Positions 1 through 8,268 of a DNA stretch of 41,960 nt are shown in pieces (the stretch's first letter is position 1; each line of letters starts with the position of its first letter). A program made the position numbers and the translations under genes. A model generated the notes under the pieces. That model saw only the letters and a list, made by a program, of their open reading frames with translations. It did not search any database and was not told the DNA's origin. This DNA is from Paraburkholderia sp. BCC1885. GTDB taxonomy: Bacteria > Pseudomonadota > Gammaproteobacteria > Burkholderiales > Burkholderiaceae. Where the stretch lies: assembly GCF_900996235.1 (NCBI RefSeq), contig NZ_CAAJGM010000218.1:1-41960 (forward strand), in the 5' to 3' direction.

Positions 1-1
1 G

Positions 2-61
2 CTCATCCGGCTCAACGCCATGATGCGTGACGCCACCCCCTGGAGTCCGCCGAAATCATGA
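2..61 (+). pseudogene. C-terminal end of an IS110-like transposase (partial at window edge)
   Basis: An open frame enters from the left edge and stops with TGA at 59-61. It reads LIRLNAMMRDATPWSPPKS, which resembles the extreme C-terminus of IS110/IS1111-family transposases (a hydrophobic stretch, then LNAM-RD-PW). Only 19 codons are visible, so the family call rests on remembered resemblance. Whether the gene is intact outside the window cannot be judged. The element's 3' end probably lies within about 40 nt of the stop, because a palindromic intergenic repeat starts at about 99. Confidence 0.5.
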
Positions 62-98
62 TCGAATGAACCCCTGACACTTGACCTTCAATACAGTT

Positions 99-240
99 GC
101 TTTCTTTGCGGCGGCAAAGAAAGTAAGTGCCGCCCCGCACAGGGGCATCGCTAGCAAACCAATAACAATGCAAGGAAAGGCCAAAACAGCCAGAAGAAGA
201 ACAACAACCAAACCACCAGCCACCGCAGGCAGGCAAAAAA
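99..240 (-). repeat. Dispersed intergenic repeat downstream of fliK (left copy)
   Basis: This stretch fills the space between the IS110-like remnant and the fliK stop codon. It holds a perfect hairpin (10-bp arms 100-109 and 114-123, loop GGCG) and a second one (GCCCC 132-136 with GGGGC 142-146). Bases 170-240 contain no T on the plus strand, so the strand reading out of fliK has no A for 71 nt. Bases 172-221 are identical, in reverse complement, to 41532-41581 after cca. I recall similar repeats in Paraburkholderia intergenic spaces. Small ORFs across it are repeat-derived. Confidence 0.8.
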
Positions 241-1770
241 TCAGGCAAACGTATCCACCAACCCCACAGTCTTCCTGACAGCCACATTAGCCACAACAGC
301 ATCCGAATCGGAATCACCGCCCGCGGCAACGCCATCAACAGAAGCCCCATCACGCCGCGACCCTCTGGAGGAAGACGAATCCTGCTGCCCTGTCTGCCTG
401 GCGAATCCATCGCTAACACTCGCGCTACCCAGCCCGATGCCGTTTTGCTCCATCGCCTCCCGCAACTTCGGCAACGCCGCCTCGACCGCTTCCCGCACCT
501 GCGGATGCTGCGAAACAAACAGCGCGTGCGCGTGGTTGTCGGCCACCTGCAGTACCACCTGCAAAGGTCCCAGATCCTTCGGATTCAGCGTCAGCTCGGC
601 GCTTTGCTGATGCGCGTTCGACAGGAACACCACCTTTTGCCCCAACGCGTCTTCCCAGTCCGATGTGCCGACCGTCGGTGCCAGCGTGCTTGCCGCCGCG
701 GCCTGCGCCGCCGGGTTGGTCTCTTCCGCCGCCGCCGTCGAGCCCGATGCGCCGGCCGCCGCCTGGCTTGCCGCCAGTGCGGCATTGGCGGCGTCCGCCG
801 AACTGTTCTGGCTCGACAGGCTGTCTTGCGCCGCAGCCGTGGTCGTCGCGGCCAGTGCGTCCGCCGCGTTCTTCGTCGCGTCCGCTGTGTTGGCGGTGGC
901 GGCGGCGGTCTGGTCCATCTTGTCGCCCAGCTTGCTCTTCGCCTCGCCCAGCATCGAACCGTTCGCCGAATTTTTGCCGTTGCCGTGTATCGATAGCCCC
1001 GCGTCGCCGCTCGCGCCCGTCGCCGAGCCCGCTGCGCCGTTCGCGTCGCCGACATTCGCGGCCTGTACCGGCACCGCGCCCTGGGCGCCGGTCATCGCGG
1101 CGAGTGCGGCTTGCAGGGCGTCGCTGGCCGACTTCGAGTCCGCTGAGGCGACGTGCTTGCCGTGGTGCTTGCCATCGGTTGCGTCGGTGCCGGTGGCGCC
1201 TGTCTGAGCCGTTGCGGCGTCCTTCTGCGAGGCGGTGCTGTCGACGGCTGCGTCGTTGGTGTCCGCCTGGGCCTGCAACTGGGCTTGGGCCGCCAGTTGC
1301 GCCGCTACCGATGCCGCAGCCGGCGAGGTCGTCGCATTGCCCGAACCGTCGCTGCCTTGCGCGTTCGAGGTATCGCCGTTCTTGCCGCCCTGCTGCGCGT
1401 TGCTCGTGGATGAGGCCGAATTCGTGCTGCTGTCGTTGCCATTGCCGGCGGCGCTGCTGCTGTTCGCGCTGCTCTGGTTGTTGCCGGCGCTGCTCGCGTT
1501 GTTCGTACTGGCTGAGCTCGGCGGGCTCGACGGCGCAGGTGTCGGCGCGCTCGCGGACGGCGATGGTGCCGGCGCGGGCGTGGGCGTCGGGGTAGGCGCC
1601 GGGGCGCTTTGCGCGACGCTGCTCGGGCTTTGCGCCGTCTCGTTCTGCGACTCGATGCTCTGCTGCAAGGTCTGCGAGAACGGCTGGCTGTTGACGATGT
1701 CCACCGGCGAGTTCGTCTGCGAAGTACCCGACGAGCCAAACAGTGAACTGATATAGCTAAGTGGCGACAT
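241..1770 (-). CDS. fliK: Flagellar hook-length control protein FliK
   Basis: The 509-residue product has a long low-complexity N-terminal and central part rich in Ala, Ser, Gln, Asn and Thr, including a Pro-Ala-Thr run near residues 55-80. A folded C-terminal domain follows, with the family signature ELTLNPKDLGPLQVVLQV and the adjoining segment up to QNGIGLGSASVSDG. FliK is the secreted ruler that measures hook length; its C-terminal domain acts on FlhB to switch export from hook to filament subunits. It is the last gene of the fliF-fliK run, 95 nt after fliJ. The start is ATG with only a weak AGGAT upstream. The stop codon abuts a dispersed repeat. The very end of the gene is C-poor on the coding strand (24 G against 8 C in 241-300). 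Confidence 0.93.
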   Translation of the reverse strand: MSPLSYISSLFGSSGTSQTNSPVDIVNSQPFSQTLQQSIESQNETAQSPSSVAQSAPAPTPTPTPAPAPSPSASAPTPAPSSPPSSASTNNASSAGNNQSSANSSSAAGNGNDSSTNSASSTSNAQQGGKNGDTSNAQGSDGSGNATTSPAAASVAAQLAAQAQLQAQADTNDAAVDSTASQKDAATAQTGATGTDATDGKHHGKHVASADSKSASDALQAALAAMTGAQGAVPVQAANVGDANGAAGSATGASGDAGLSIHGNGKNSANGSMLGEAKSKLGDKMDQTAAATANTADATKNAADALAATTTAAAQDSLSSQNSSADAANAALAASQAAAGASGSTAAAEETNPAAQAAAASTLAPTVGTSDWEDALGQKVVFLSNAHQQSAELTLNPKDLGPLQVVLQVADNHAHALFVSQHPQVREAVEAALPKLREAMEQNGIGLGSASVSDGFARQTGQQDSSSSRGSRRDGASVDGVAAGGDSDSDAVVANVAVRKTVGLVDTFA

Positions 1771-1795
1771 GGTCGATCCTGTCTATCCGGTAAAC

Positions 1796-1823
1796 CCGGT
1801 CAAAATCCGGTCAAAATCCGGTC
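1796..1823. repeat. Short tandem repeat in the fliJ-fliK gap
   Basis: Two perfect 11-bp units CCGGTCAAAAT plus a partial third CCGGTC lie in the 95-nt gap between fliJ and fliK, about 25 nt upstream of the fliK start. Possibilities are a replication-slippage scar or a regulatory element. No function can be assigned from sequence. Confidence 0.6.
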
Positions 1824-1865
1824 GGTGCCGGTGAGGTGGTCTTTCGGTAGGGCGGGCGCACCGGG

Positions 1866-2315
1866 TTACACACCCTCGGTGCGCATCCTGAGAATTCGTG
1901 CTGCGTGTTCGTCGGCGTCGCGCTGTTCGCGCCGCGCCGTCTGCTGGGCTTGCGCCGCGTCGCCGCGGGCGGCCAGCACTTCGTATGAGCCTAGCTTCTG
2001 TTTGTGACGCTGCCATTCCGGTTTCGCCGCTTCGACCCGCGCGTAGGCCGCCTGCAACAGCTTGCGCTGCTGTTCGATGGCGGCGTCGAGCGTGTCGATG
2101 AAGGCCTGGAAGTTACGCATGTTGCCGGCCGGCATGCCGCTTTGCGCGGTGGCGTTGAAGCGCGAGTGGTACTCGTCGCGGTAGCGCACCAGCGCGTCGA
2201 GCTGCGCCTGCACTTCGCTGGCTTCGCGCTGGGCGCGGCCGAGGCGTTGCGCAGCGGCGTCCACGTCGTCCTGGGCGAGATCGATCAGCGTCTTGATAGG
2301 AAAGTGTTTCGCCAT
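1866..2315 (-). CDS. fliJ: Flagellar export chaperone FliJ
   Basis: The product has 149 residues and starts MAKHFPIKTLIDLAQDDVD, the usual FliJ opening. The rest is almost entirely charged heptad-like helix (AQREASEVQAQLDALVRYRDEY and onward), which fits the antiparallel coiled coil of FliJ. In the flagellar type III exporter, FliJ sits in the centre of the FliI hexamer and couples ATPase activity to the FlhA gate. I chose the ATG at 2313-2315 over the longer upstream frame because AAGGAGG lies just before it and fliI ends only 2 nt upstream. The extra upstream residues would be fliI sequence read in another frame. Confidence 0.92.
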   Translation of the reverse strand: MAKHFPIKTLIDLAQDDVDAAAQRLGRAQREASEVQAQLDALVRYRDEYHSRFNATAQSGMPAGNMRNFQAFIDTLDAAIEQQRKLLQAAYARVEAAKPEWQRHKQKLGSYEVLAARGDAAQAQQTARREQRDADEHAARILRMRTEGV

Positions 2316-2317
2316 CG

Positions 2318-3967
2318 TCAGCCTCCTTGGGCAAACAGGGCATCGAGTCTTTGCAGACTCGCCTGGAACTCCGCGCACTCGCGGAAGCCTTGCTGCAAAA
2401 ACGCCTCGATGCGCGGATACAGCGCGATCGCGCGGTCGAGTAACTGGTCGCGCCCGGCCGAATAGGCGCCGACATTGATCAGGTCGCGGTTACGCTGGTA
2501 ACGCGACAGCATCTGCTTGAACAGACGCGTCTTTTCCAGATGCGGCTCGTCGATCAGCGCCGTCATCGCGCGGCTGATCGAGGCTTCGATGTCGATGGCC
2601 GGATAGTGGCCGGCTTCCGCGAGCGAGCGCGACAGCACGATATGGCCGTCGAGAATCGCGCGCGCCGAATCGGCGATCGGGTCCTGCTGGTCGTCGCCTT
2701 CCGTCAATACAGTGTAGAACGCGGTGATCGATCCGCCACCCGCCGGGCCATTGCCGGTGCGCTCGACGAGCGCCGGCAGCTTGGCGAACACCGACGGCGG
2801 ATAACCCTTGGTGGCCGGCGGCTCGCCCACGGCCAGGGCGATCTCGCGCTGCGCCATCGCATAGCGGGTCAGCGAGTCCATCAGCAGCAGCACGTGCTTG
2901 CCCTGATCGCGGAAATATTCGGCGAGCGAGGTCGAATAGGCGGCGGCCTGCATGCGCAGCAACGGGGATACGTCGGCGGGCGCCGCGACCACCACGGAGC
3001 GCGCGAGACCGTCCTCGCCGAGAATCTGTTCGATGAATTCCTTCACTTCGCGGCCGCGTTCGCCGATCAGCCCGATCACGATGACTTCGGCGCTGGTGTA
3101 GCGCGCCATGGTGCCGAGCAGTACCGATTTACCGACGCCGGAGCCCGCGAACAGTCCCATGCGCTGGCCGCGGCCCACCGTCAGCAAGGCGTTGATCGCG
3201 CGCACGCCGACGTCGAGCACCTTGTGAATCGGCTCGCGGTTCAGCGGATTGATGGTCGGCGCGGACAGCGGCGCATCCATTTTGGTGCCGAGCGGGCCGA
3301 GCCCGTCGAGCGGGCGGCCGGACGCGTCGAGCACGCGGCCGAGCAGTTCCCAGCCCACCGGCAGGCGCTTGGCGCCGGCCATCGGATCGGCGATCGGCGC
3401 GCTTTCCAGCGGATAGACGCGCGCGCCCGGCAGCAGACCGATCACCTCGGTGGTCGGCATCAGGAACAGCTTGTCGCCGGCAAAGCCCACCACTTCGGCT
3501 TCGGCCATCGGCAGCGAGCTGCCCGCCGGCAGTTCGATCATCACTTCCGCGCCCACCGACAGGCGCAGGCCGACGGCTTCCAGCACCAGACCGGCGGCGC
3601 GCGTGAGGCGGCCGCAGGCGCGCATCGGCCGGGCAATGGCGTTACGCGCGCGCATGCTGTCCAGATGGGCACGCCAGGCGTTCACGTAAGGATTGTTGGC
3701 GAGCGCCGGATTCGGCGCGGGACGCGCCTCGGCTGCGGCCGGCGCGCCGTCGCGGCTGGCGGCGGCGAATGCCGAGGTGGAATGACCGTGGCGGGGATCG
3801 TGCGGCGCGGCTGTGCGCGGTGCGGCCGGACGCGGCGCGCTGGCCAGCTGCGACGGCTCCGGCGGTTCGTCCGGCAGCCCCTGGACGCCGAACGACGCCA
3901 GCGCCAGCTCCCGTTCGAGGGGCGTCAGGTCGCTGGCGCGGATCTCCGCGATGGTCGGCTTTACCAT
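2318..3967 (-). CDS. fliI: Flagellum-specific ATP synthase FliI
   Basis: A 549-residue AAA/F1-type ATPase that energises flagellar type III export. Walker A is GSGVGKS at residues 275-281 and Walker B is HVLLLMDS, followed by the F1-beta-like segment VGEPPATKGYPPSVFAKLPALVERTG. It is about 90 residues longer than the enterobacterial protein. The excess is a Pro/Ala-rich linker (about residues 35-90) between the N-terminal FliH-binding segment and the conserved core. The start overlaps the fliH stop by 7 nt, so translation is probably coupled. Substrates are delivered by the FliH and FliJ partners encoded either side. Confidence 0.96.
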   Translation of the reverse strand: MVKPTIAEIRASDLTPLERELALASFGVQGLPDEPPEPSQLASAPRPAAPRTAAPHDPRHGHSTSAFAAASRDGAPAAAEARPAPNPALANNPYVNAWRAHLDSMRARNAIARPMRACGRLTRAAGLVLEAVGLRLSVGAEVMIELPAGSSLPMAEAEVVGFAGDKLFLMPTTEVIGLLPGARVYPLESAPIADPMAGAKRLPVGWELLGRVLDASGRPLDGLGPLGTKMDAPLSAPTINPLNREPIHKVLDVGVRAINALLTVGRGQRMGLFAGSGVGKSVLLGTMARYTSAEVIVIGLIGERGREVKEFIEQILGEDGLARSVVVAAPADVSPLLRMQAAAYSTSLAEYFRDQGKHVLLLMDSLTRYAMAQREIALAVGEPPATKGYPPSVFAKLPALVERTGNGPAGGGSITAFYTVLTEGDDQQDPIADSARAILDGHIVLSRSLAEAGHYPAIDIEASISRAMTALIDEPHLEKTRLFKQMLSRYQRNRDLINVGAYSAGRDQLLDRAIALYPRIEAFLQQGFRECAEFQASLQRLDALFAQGG

Positions 3968-4644
3968 GTGCTTGCCTTGCCGAGGGCGGCGGCAACCCGC
4001 TCCCAGCGTGTGTCGATGCCGGCATCCACTTCGCCGGTGCCGGCGTGGGCGCGGCAGCCGCCGCGCTCGATCGCCGGGTCGGTGCGCACGGACCAGCCGC
4101 GCGCCTGCAATTCTTCCATCAGATACGCCTCGACCACCGGCAGGTCGGCCGGGCTCACCACCAGATGCGGCGCGCCGGTCAGCGCAGGCTCGGCGGCCAG
4201 CACTTCGCGGGCGGCGGCGATCAGCGCGGCCGGGTCGTGCTGCACGTGCTGGCGCACCACCTGTTGCGCGATGTCCAGCGCGAGCGCCACCAGGGTTTCC
4301 GAAATTTCGTGTTGCGCGCCTTCGAGCGCGGCCTTGAAGGTCTCGCCCAGCGCGGCGAGGCGCGCGGCTTCTTCACGCGCCTCGGCCTGCCCCTGGGCAA
4401 AACCTTGCGCGTGACCCTGATCGTAACCGGCCTGATAGCCGAGCGCCTGGCCGGCCACATGGCCGGAGGCGACGCCCTGGGCGTGCGCCGCGTCGCGCAT
4501 GCGTTGCAGTTCGGCTTCGAAGGCGCCGTCGTCCACCACCTCTTCAGGCGGCGCCGGCGGCACCGGGTCGAACGAGGCCATCTCCCAGCGCTGGTAGGCC
4601 GAGAGGCTCCCCTTGCGCGTGGGATCCTGATCAGACATATGCAT
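3961..4644 (-). CDS. fliH: Flagellar assembly protein FliH
   Basis: A 227-residue stator-like partner of the FliI ATPase. Residues 57-85 carry eight glycines at exact four-residue spacing (G57, G61, G65, G69, G73, G77, G81, G85), the GxxxG helix repeat typical of FliH. The C-terminal half (ETLVALALDIAQQVVRQHV and onward) matches the V-type ATPase E-subunit-like domain. It overlaps fliG upstream and fliI downstream. A second ATG two codons in (4636-4638, starting MSDQD) has better spacing from the GGAAG ribosome site and may be the true start. Confidence 0.92.
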   Translation of the reverse strand: MHMSDQDPTRKGSLSAYQRWEMASFDPVPPAPPEEVVDDGAFEAELQRMRDAAHAQGVASGHVAGQALGYQAGYDQGHAQGFAQGQAEAREEAARLAALGETFKAALEGAQHEISETLVALALDIAQQVVRQHVQHDPAALIAAAREVLAAEPALTGAPHLVVSPADLPVVEAYLMEELQARGWSVRTDPAIERGGCRAHAGTGEVDAGIDTRWERVAAALGKASTW

Positions 4645-5626
4645 CTTCCGCCTTGCCGCCTAGAACGATCTGACCGCTTTCCGCCAGATTGCGCACGATC
4701 TGCAGAATCCGCCGTTGCTGCGTTTCCACTTCGGAGACGCGCACCGGGCCGCGTGCATCGAGGTCTTCCGCGAGCAGTTCGGCGGCCCGCTGCGACATGT
4801 TCGAGAGGAATTTCTGACGCAGCGCGGGCGGGGCGCCCTTCAGCGAGATGATCAGCGCTTCCGACTCCACTTCCTTCAGCAGCAACTGGATCGCGCGGTC
4901 TTCCAGATCGAGCAGGTTCTCGAACACGAACATCTGATCGACGATCTTCTGCGCGAGTTCCGCGTCGTACTGGCGGACGTTTTCGAGCACGCCTTCTTCG
5001 TGGTTGCTCGACATGAAGTTGAGAATTTCCGCCGCCGTGCGGATGCCGCCCATCGGGCTGCGCTTGAGGTTGTCGCTGCCGGACAGGAGGCCGGTCAGCA
5101 CGTCGTCCAGTTCGCGCAGCGCGGCCGGCTGGATGCCGTCGAGCGTGGCAATGCGCAGCAGCACGTCGTTGCGCAGCCGTTCGGTGAAGCAGGCGACGAT
5201 TTCCGACGCCTGGTCGCGGTCCAGGTGAACGAGGATGGTCGCGATGATCTGCGGGTGCTCGTTCTTGATCAGCTCGGCCACCGCGGCGGAATCCATCCAC
5301 TTCAGGCCTTCGATGCCGCTCGTGTCGCTGCCCTGCAGGATCCGGTCGATGATCGCGCCGGCCTTGTCGTCGCCGAGCGCCTTGGTCAGCACCGAACGGA
5401 TGTACTCGCTCGAATCGAGCGACAGGGCCGTGTGCTGCTCGGCCTCGCGGACGAAGTCGTGCAGCACCTCGTCGACCTGTTCGCGCGTCACGTTCTTCAG
5501 CGCGGCCATGGCGACGCCGATCTTCTGGACCTCGCGCGGCCCCAGAAACTTGAACACCTGCGCGGCTTCTTCCTCGCCGATCGACATCAGCAGGAGCGCG
5601 CTCTTCATCACGCCTTCAGCGCTCAT
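4631..5626 (-). CDS. fliG: Flagellar motor switch protein FliG
   Basis: The 331-residue length is standard for FliG. Visible are the middle-domain EHPQ motif (LIKNEHPQIIATILVHL), the segment GGIRTAAEILNFM, and the charged C-terminal torque helix region (SLKGAPPALRQKFLSNMSQRAAE). FliG sits on the FliF ring at the cytoplasmic face, interacts with MotA and sets the direction of rotation. Its start lies inside the end of fliF (11-nt overlap) and its end overlaps fliH, so the genes are translationally linked. Confidence 0.96.
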   Translation of the reverse strand: MSAEGVMKSALLLMSIGEEEAAQVFKFLGPREVQKIGVAMAALKNVTREQVDEVLHDFVREAEQHTALSLDSSEYIRSVLTKALGDDKAGAIIDRILQGSDTSGIEGLKWMDSAAVAELIKNEHPQIIATILVHLDRDQASEIVACFTERLRNDVLLRIATLDGIQPAALRELDDVLTGLLSGSDNLKRSPMGGIRTAAEILNFMSSNHEEGVLENVRQYDAELAQKIVDQMFVFENLLDLEDRAIQLLLKEVESEALIISLKGAPPALRQKFLSNMSQRAAELLAEDLDARGPVRVSEVETQQRRILQIVRNLAESGQIVLGGKAEDAYV

Positions 5627-7403
5627 CGGACACCCAGTTCTTGACGACAGTTGCTACGATCTTCGGATCCTGGCGCGCAATGTTGCGTGCATATTCCAGG
5701 TTCCGTTCGAATTTGTGCTTATCGCTTTCGAGCGACATGAGGTCGGACTCGCCGTCGTCCTCGCGCGCCGCGTTGCCGGCGCGTTCGGCTGCCGGTATGC
5801 CGTCGAGCAGGATCGGCTCATCCGGCGAGGGCAGCGCCGCGCTGACCGGCACCGGCGCCGGGAAGGCGCGGCGCAGGGCCGGCTTGACCATCACGAAGTA
5901 CAGGAACAGGGCGACGGCGCCGATGCCCAGATACGTCGCCAACTGCTTGGCGAGCGCGATCATGTCCGGTGTGCGCCACCACGGCAGGTTCGCGCTCGGG
6001 TCGACGTCGGTGGTGAAAGCGCTGTTGACCACGTTCACCGAGTCGCCGCGCTGCGCGCTGTAGCCCATTGCATCCTTCACCAGCTGGGTGACCTGGGCGT
6101 TCATTTCCTGCGTCATCGGCTGCATGGTCGCGTGGCCCTTGGCATCCACGACGCGCATGTAGTTCACCACCACTGCCACCGACAGCCGCTTGACGTTGCC
6201 CATCGACTGCTGGACGTGGCGCACGGTCTTGTCGAGCTCGTAGTTGGTGGTCGCGTCCTTGCGGTCGCTGACCGGCGTCGAATTTGCTTCGCTCGCGCCA
6301 TTCGGTGCATTGATCGGCGCGGAGGCGGGCTGCGGCGGCTGGTTCGAAAGCGCGCCCGGCACGCCGGAGGCGCCGCCTTGCGACAGTTCCGTGTCGGTGC
6401 TGGTCTGCTGGCTGCGGATCGCGGCCTGGGTCGGATTGGCGTTCGGCGCGTAGTTCTCGGAAGTCTGTTCGACCTGCGAGAAATCGACGTCCGCGCTCAC
6501 CTGCGAATGCGCATTGCCGGCGCCGAACAGCGGCGCGAGGATCGCATCGATGCGCTGCTGGGTGTTGTGTTCGACCTGCTGCACGTATTTGAGCTGCGTG
6601 GCGTCGAGACCGGCGCCGGACGGCGGCTGGGTCAGCAGGTTGCCGTCCTGGTCGACGATCGTCACGCCGTGGGCCGGCATTTCCGGCACCGCCGACGCCA
6701 CCATATGGGTAATCGCGTTGACCTGGCCTTCGTCGAGCATGCGGCCCGGATACAGATTCACCAGCACGGCGGCCGACGGCGTTTCGTGGTCGCGCACGAA
6801 CACGGAGGGCTTCGGAATCGCCAGATGCACGCGCGCCGTCTTCACGGCATTGACCGCTTCGATGGTGCGTTCGAGCTCGCCTTCCAGCGCGCGCTGGTAA
6901 TTCACCTGCTCGGCGAACTGGCTGATGCCGAACTTCTCGTTATCCATCAGTTCGAAACCGACCGAGCCGCTCTTCGGCAGACCTTGCGAAGCGAGGCGCA
7001 GGCGCATTTCGTGCACCTGATCGGACGGCACCAGAATCGCGCCGCCGCCGTCGGAGAACTTATAGGGGATGTTGGCCGCCTGCAGCGCGGTGATGATCGA
7101 GCCGCCGTCCTGATCCGACAGGTTGCTGTACAGCACCTTGTAATCCGGGGCGCGCGACCAGAGCCATAGGCCGACCACCACGGCCACCAGCACGGCGACC
7201 GCGAAAATCAGCGGCGCACGCGGGTTGCCGCGCATCTGGGTCAGGCCGGACAGGCGCTGCGTAAAGTTGCCGCCGAGACCTCCACCGCCGAGGTCTGCGG
7301 CTCCGCCGGACTGGCCGGCGGCGGCCGCACCGCCAGGCGCTTGCGCGCCGGCGAGGCCCATACGGGCGTCGGGGTTGATCAACGAGTTGGCTGACGAATC
7401 CAT
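5616..7403 (-). CDS. fliF: Flagellar M-ring protein FliF
   Basis: A 595-residue MS-ring protein. A Gly/Ala-rich cytoplasmic N-terminus leads to membrane helix 1 at about residues 64-82. Ring-building motifs follow (YKVLYSNLSDQDGGSI, LPKSGSVGFELMD, ARVHLAIPKPSVF), then membrane helix 2 at about 489-507, then the acidic-basic C-terminal FliG-binding tail. The open frame extends a further 115 codons upstream, but that part is Cys/Arg-rich, unlike any FliF, and covers the control region shared with fliE. The ATG at 7401-7403 (MDSSANSL) is therefore preferred, with GGAG about 11 nt upstream. First gene of the fliFGHIJK run. Confidence 0.95.
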   Translation of the reverse strand: MDSSANSLINPDARMGLAGAQAPGGAAAAGQSGGAADLGGGGLGGNFTQRLSGLTQMRGNPRAPLIFAVAVLVAVVVGLWLWSRAPDYKVLYSNLSDQDGGSIITALQAANIPYKFSDGGGAILVPSDQVHEMRLRLASQGLPKSGSVGFELMDNEKFGISQFAEQVNYQRALEGELERTIEAVNAVKTARVHLAIPKPSVFVRDHETPSAAVLVNLYPGRMLDEGQVNAITHMVASAVPEMPAHGVTIVDQDGNLLTQPPSGAGLDATQLKYVQQVEHNTQQRIDAILAPLFGAGNAHSQVSADVDFSQVEQTSENYAPNANPTQAAIRSQQTSTDTELSQGGASGVPGALSNQPPQPASAPINAPNGASEANSTPVSDRKDATTNYELDKTVRHVQQSMGNVKRLSVAVVVNYMRVVDAKGHATMQPMTQEMNAQVTQLVKDAMGYSAQRGDSVNVVNSAFTTDVDPSANLPWWRTPDMIALAKQLATYLGIGAVALFLYFVMVKPALRRAFPAPVPVSAALPSPDEPILLDGIPAAERAGNAAREDDGESDLMSLESDKHKFERNLEYARNIARQDPKIVATVVKNWVSDER

Positions 7404-7671
7404 GCGTCGGGTATCTCCGGGATGCCTTGGGTCCTGCCGCTTGCCGCCGCACCGGGGTCGGAGGGCGCACAGACAGAGACTTTCACCATTGGAATTATGC
7501 GCAGGCGCGGGTAACCCGATTGGCCGAATAGAGCAGGGTTTCCCCCCTAGTTTCGAGGCTTTCGAAAGAGGCCCGCTGATATTCTCTCGGTCAGATCGGC
7601 AGGCGTCACTGCGGCAGCCAAGTCTCCCGCTAGCGCTGCTGGGCCGCTCGACCTTCCTTCTGGAGAGAACA
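7404..7671. promoter_or_regulatory. Divergent control region between fliF and fliE
   Basis: These 268 nt separate the two oppositely transcribed flagellar units and must hold promoters for both. The sequence includes a perfect 10-bp palindrome CTTTCGAAAG followed by a GCTGATAT element. I could not identify a convincing sigma-54 or FlhDC site by eye. No gene is supported here. Confidence 0.4.
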
Positions 7672-8007
7672 ATGACAATGCCCGTGAACGCGCTCTCGTC
7701 GGCGCTGCAGCAAATGCAGGCGATGGCCGCGCAGGCCGCCGGCGGCACCGAATCGGTGGCGGATCAGGCCGGAGCGGCAGAATCAGGCGGTTTCGCCTCG
7801 GCGCTCAAGGCGTCGCTCGACAAGATCAGCGACGACCAGAAAGCCGCCGCCGGCGAAGCCAAGGCGTTCGAAGTCGGCTCGCCCAACGTGTCGCTGAACG
7901 ACGTGATGATCGACGGGCAGAAAGCCAGCCTGGGTTTCCAGTTCGGCCTGCAGGTGCGCAACAAGCTGGTCTCCGCCTATAGCGACATCATGCAGATGTC
8001 GGTCTGA
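7672..8007 (+). CDS. fliE: Flagellar hook-basal body complex protein FliE
   Basis: The product has 111 residues. After a variable Ala/Gln-rich N-terminus the conserved C-terminal part appears: GGFASALKASLDKISDDQ, NVSLNDVMIDGQKASLGFQF and VRNKLVSAYSDIMQMSV, which matches FliE. FliE is an early export substrate joining the MS ring to the proximal rod. The frame is open much further upstream, but TGGAGAG lies 6-7 nt before the ATG at 7672 and the longer version would extend into fliF on the other strand. A second in-frame ATG two codons later is possible. It is transcribed away from fliF, an arrangement common in Burkholderia. Confidence 0.95.
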   Translation: MTMPVNALSSALQQMQAMAAQAAGGTESVADQAGAAESGGFASALKASLDKISDDQKAAAGEAKAFEVGSPNVSLNDVMIDGQKASLGFQFGLQVRNKLVSAYSDIMQMSV

Positions 8008-8157
8008 AGCGATGGCTGGTGGCCGCTCCGCTTGCGGACCGGCACAGGTGAACGGCGCGCGGGCGGGGGCTCGCGGCCGGGAGCCGTGGCGCGCCAAATC
8101 TGCATGCCCTCTTGCCGATTTTTACGCAGATTCGCCTTAAACCTCCTTACAGCGGCC

Positions 8158-8185
8158 TAAAGCTTTTCGGTTGCCCATCCGATAA
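8158..8185 (+). promoter_or_regulatory. Sigma-28 (FliA)-type promoter upstream of fliS
   Basis: TAAAGCTT (8158-8165) and TCCGATAA (8178-8185) are separated by 12 nt. The FliA consensus is TAAAGTTT, 11 nt, GCCGATAA, so each box has one mismatch and the spacing is one longer. It lies about 83 nt upstream of fliS. A late-class flagellar promoter fits a filament chaperone gene. Confidence 0.6.
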
Positions 8186-8268
8186 CCAGGTAGAGGCAGG
8201 ATGCCGAGCGCAGTGCGCCCGGTGTGCCATCTCATACTTTCCGAATCCGCAGTAAAGGAGGAGCGCCG

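Noticed and set aside
81..278. 65-residue plus-strand frame reading through the left repeat
   Set aside because: It lies over a palindromic dispersed repeat and the antisense end of fliK. Proteins of this type are repeat-derived artefacts.
12..518. 168-residue frame on the minus strand over the repeat and the end of fliK
   Set aside because: It is out of frame with fliK, Cys/Trp-rich in the repeat part, and explained by the absence of A (hence few stops) in the repeat.
2540..4414. 624-residue plus-strand frame opposite fliI and fliH
   Set aside because: Arg/His/Ala-rich antisense shadow of high-GC genes. The minus-strand products match known families over their full lengths.
5235..7169. 644-residue plus-strand frame opposite fliG and fliF
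   Set aside because: Antisense shadow with no domain and composition typical of GC-rich reverse frames.
7225..7671. N-terminal extension of the fliE frame
   Set aside because: It covers the fliF start on the other strand and lacks any ribosome site. The family start at 7672 has TGGAGAG upstream.
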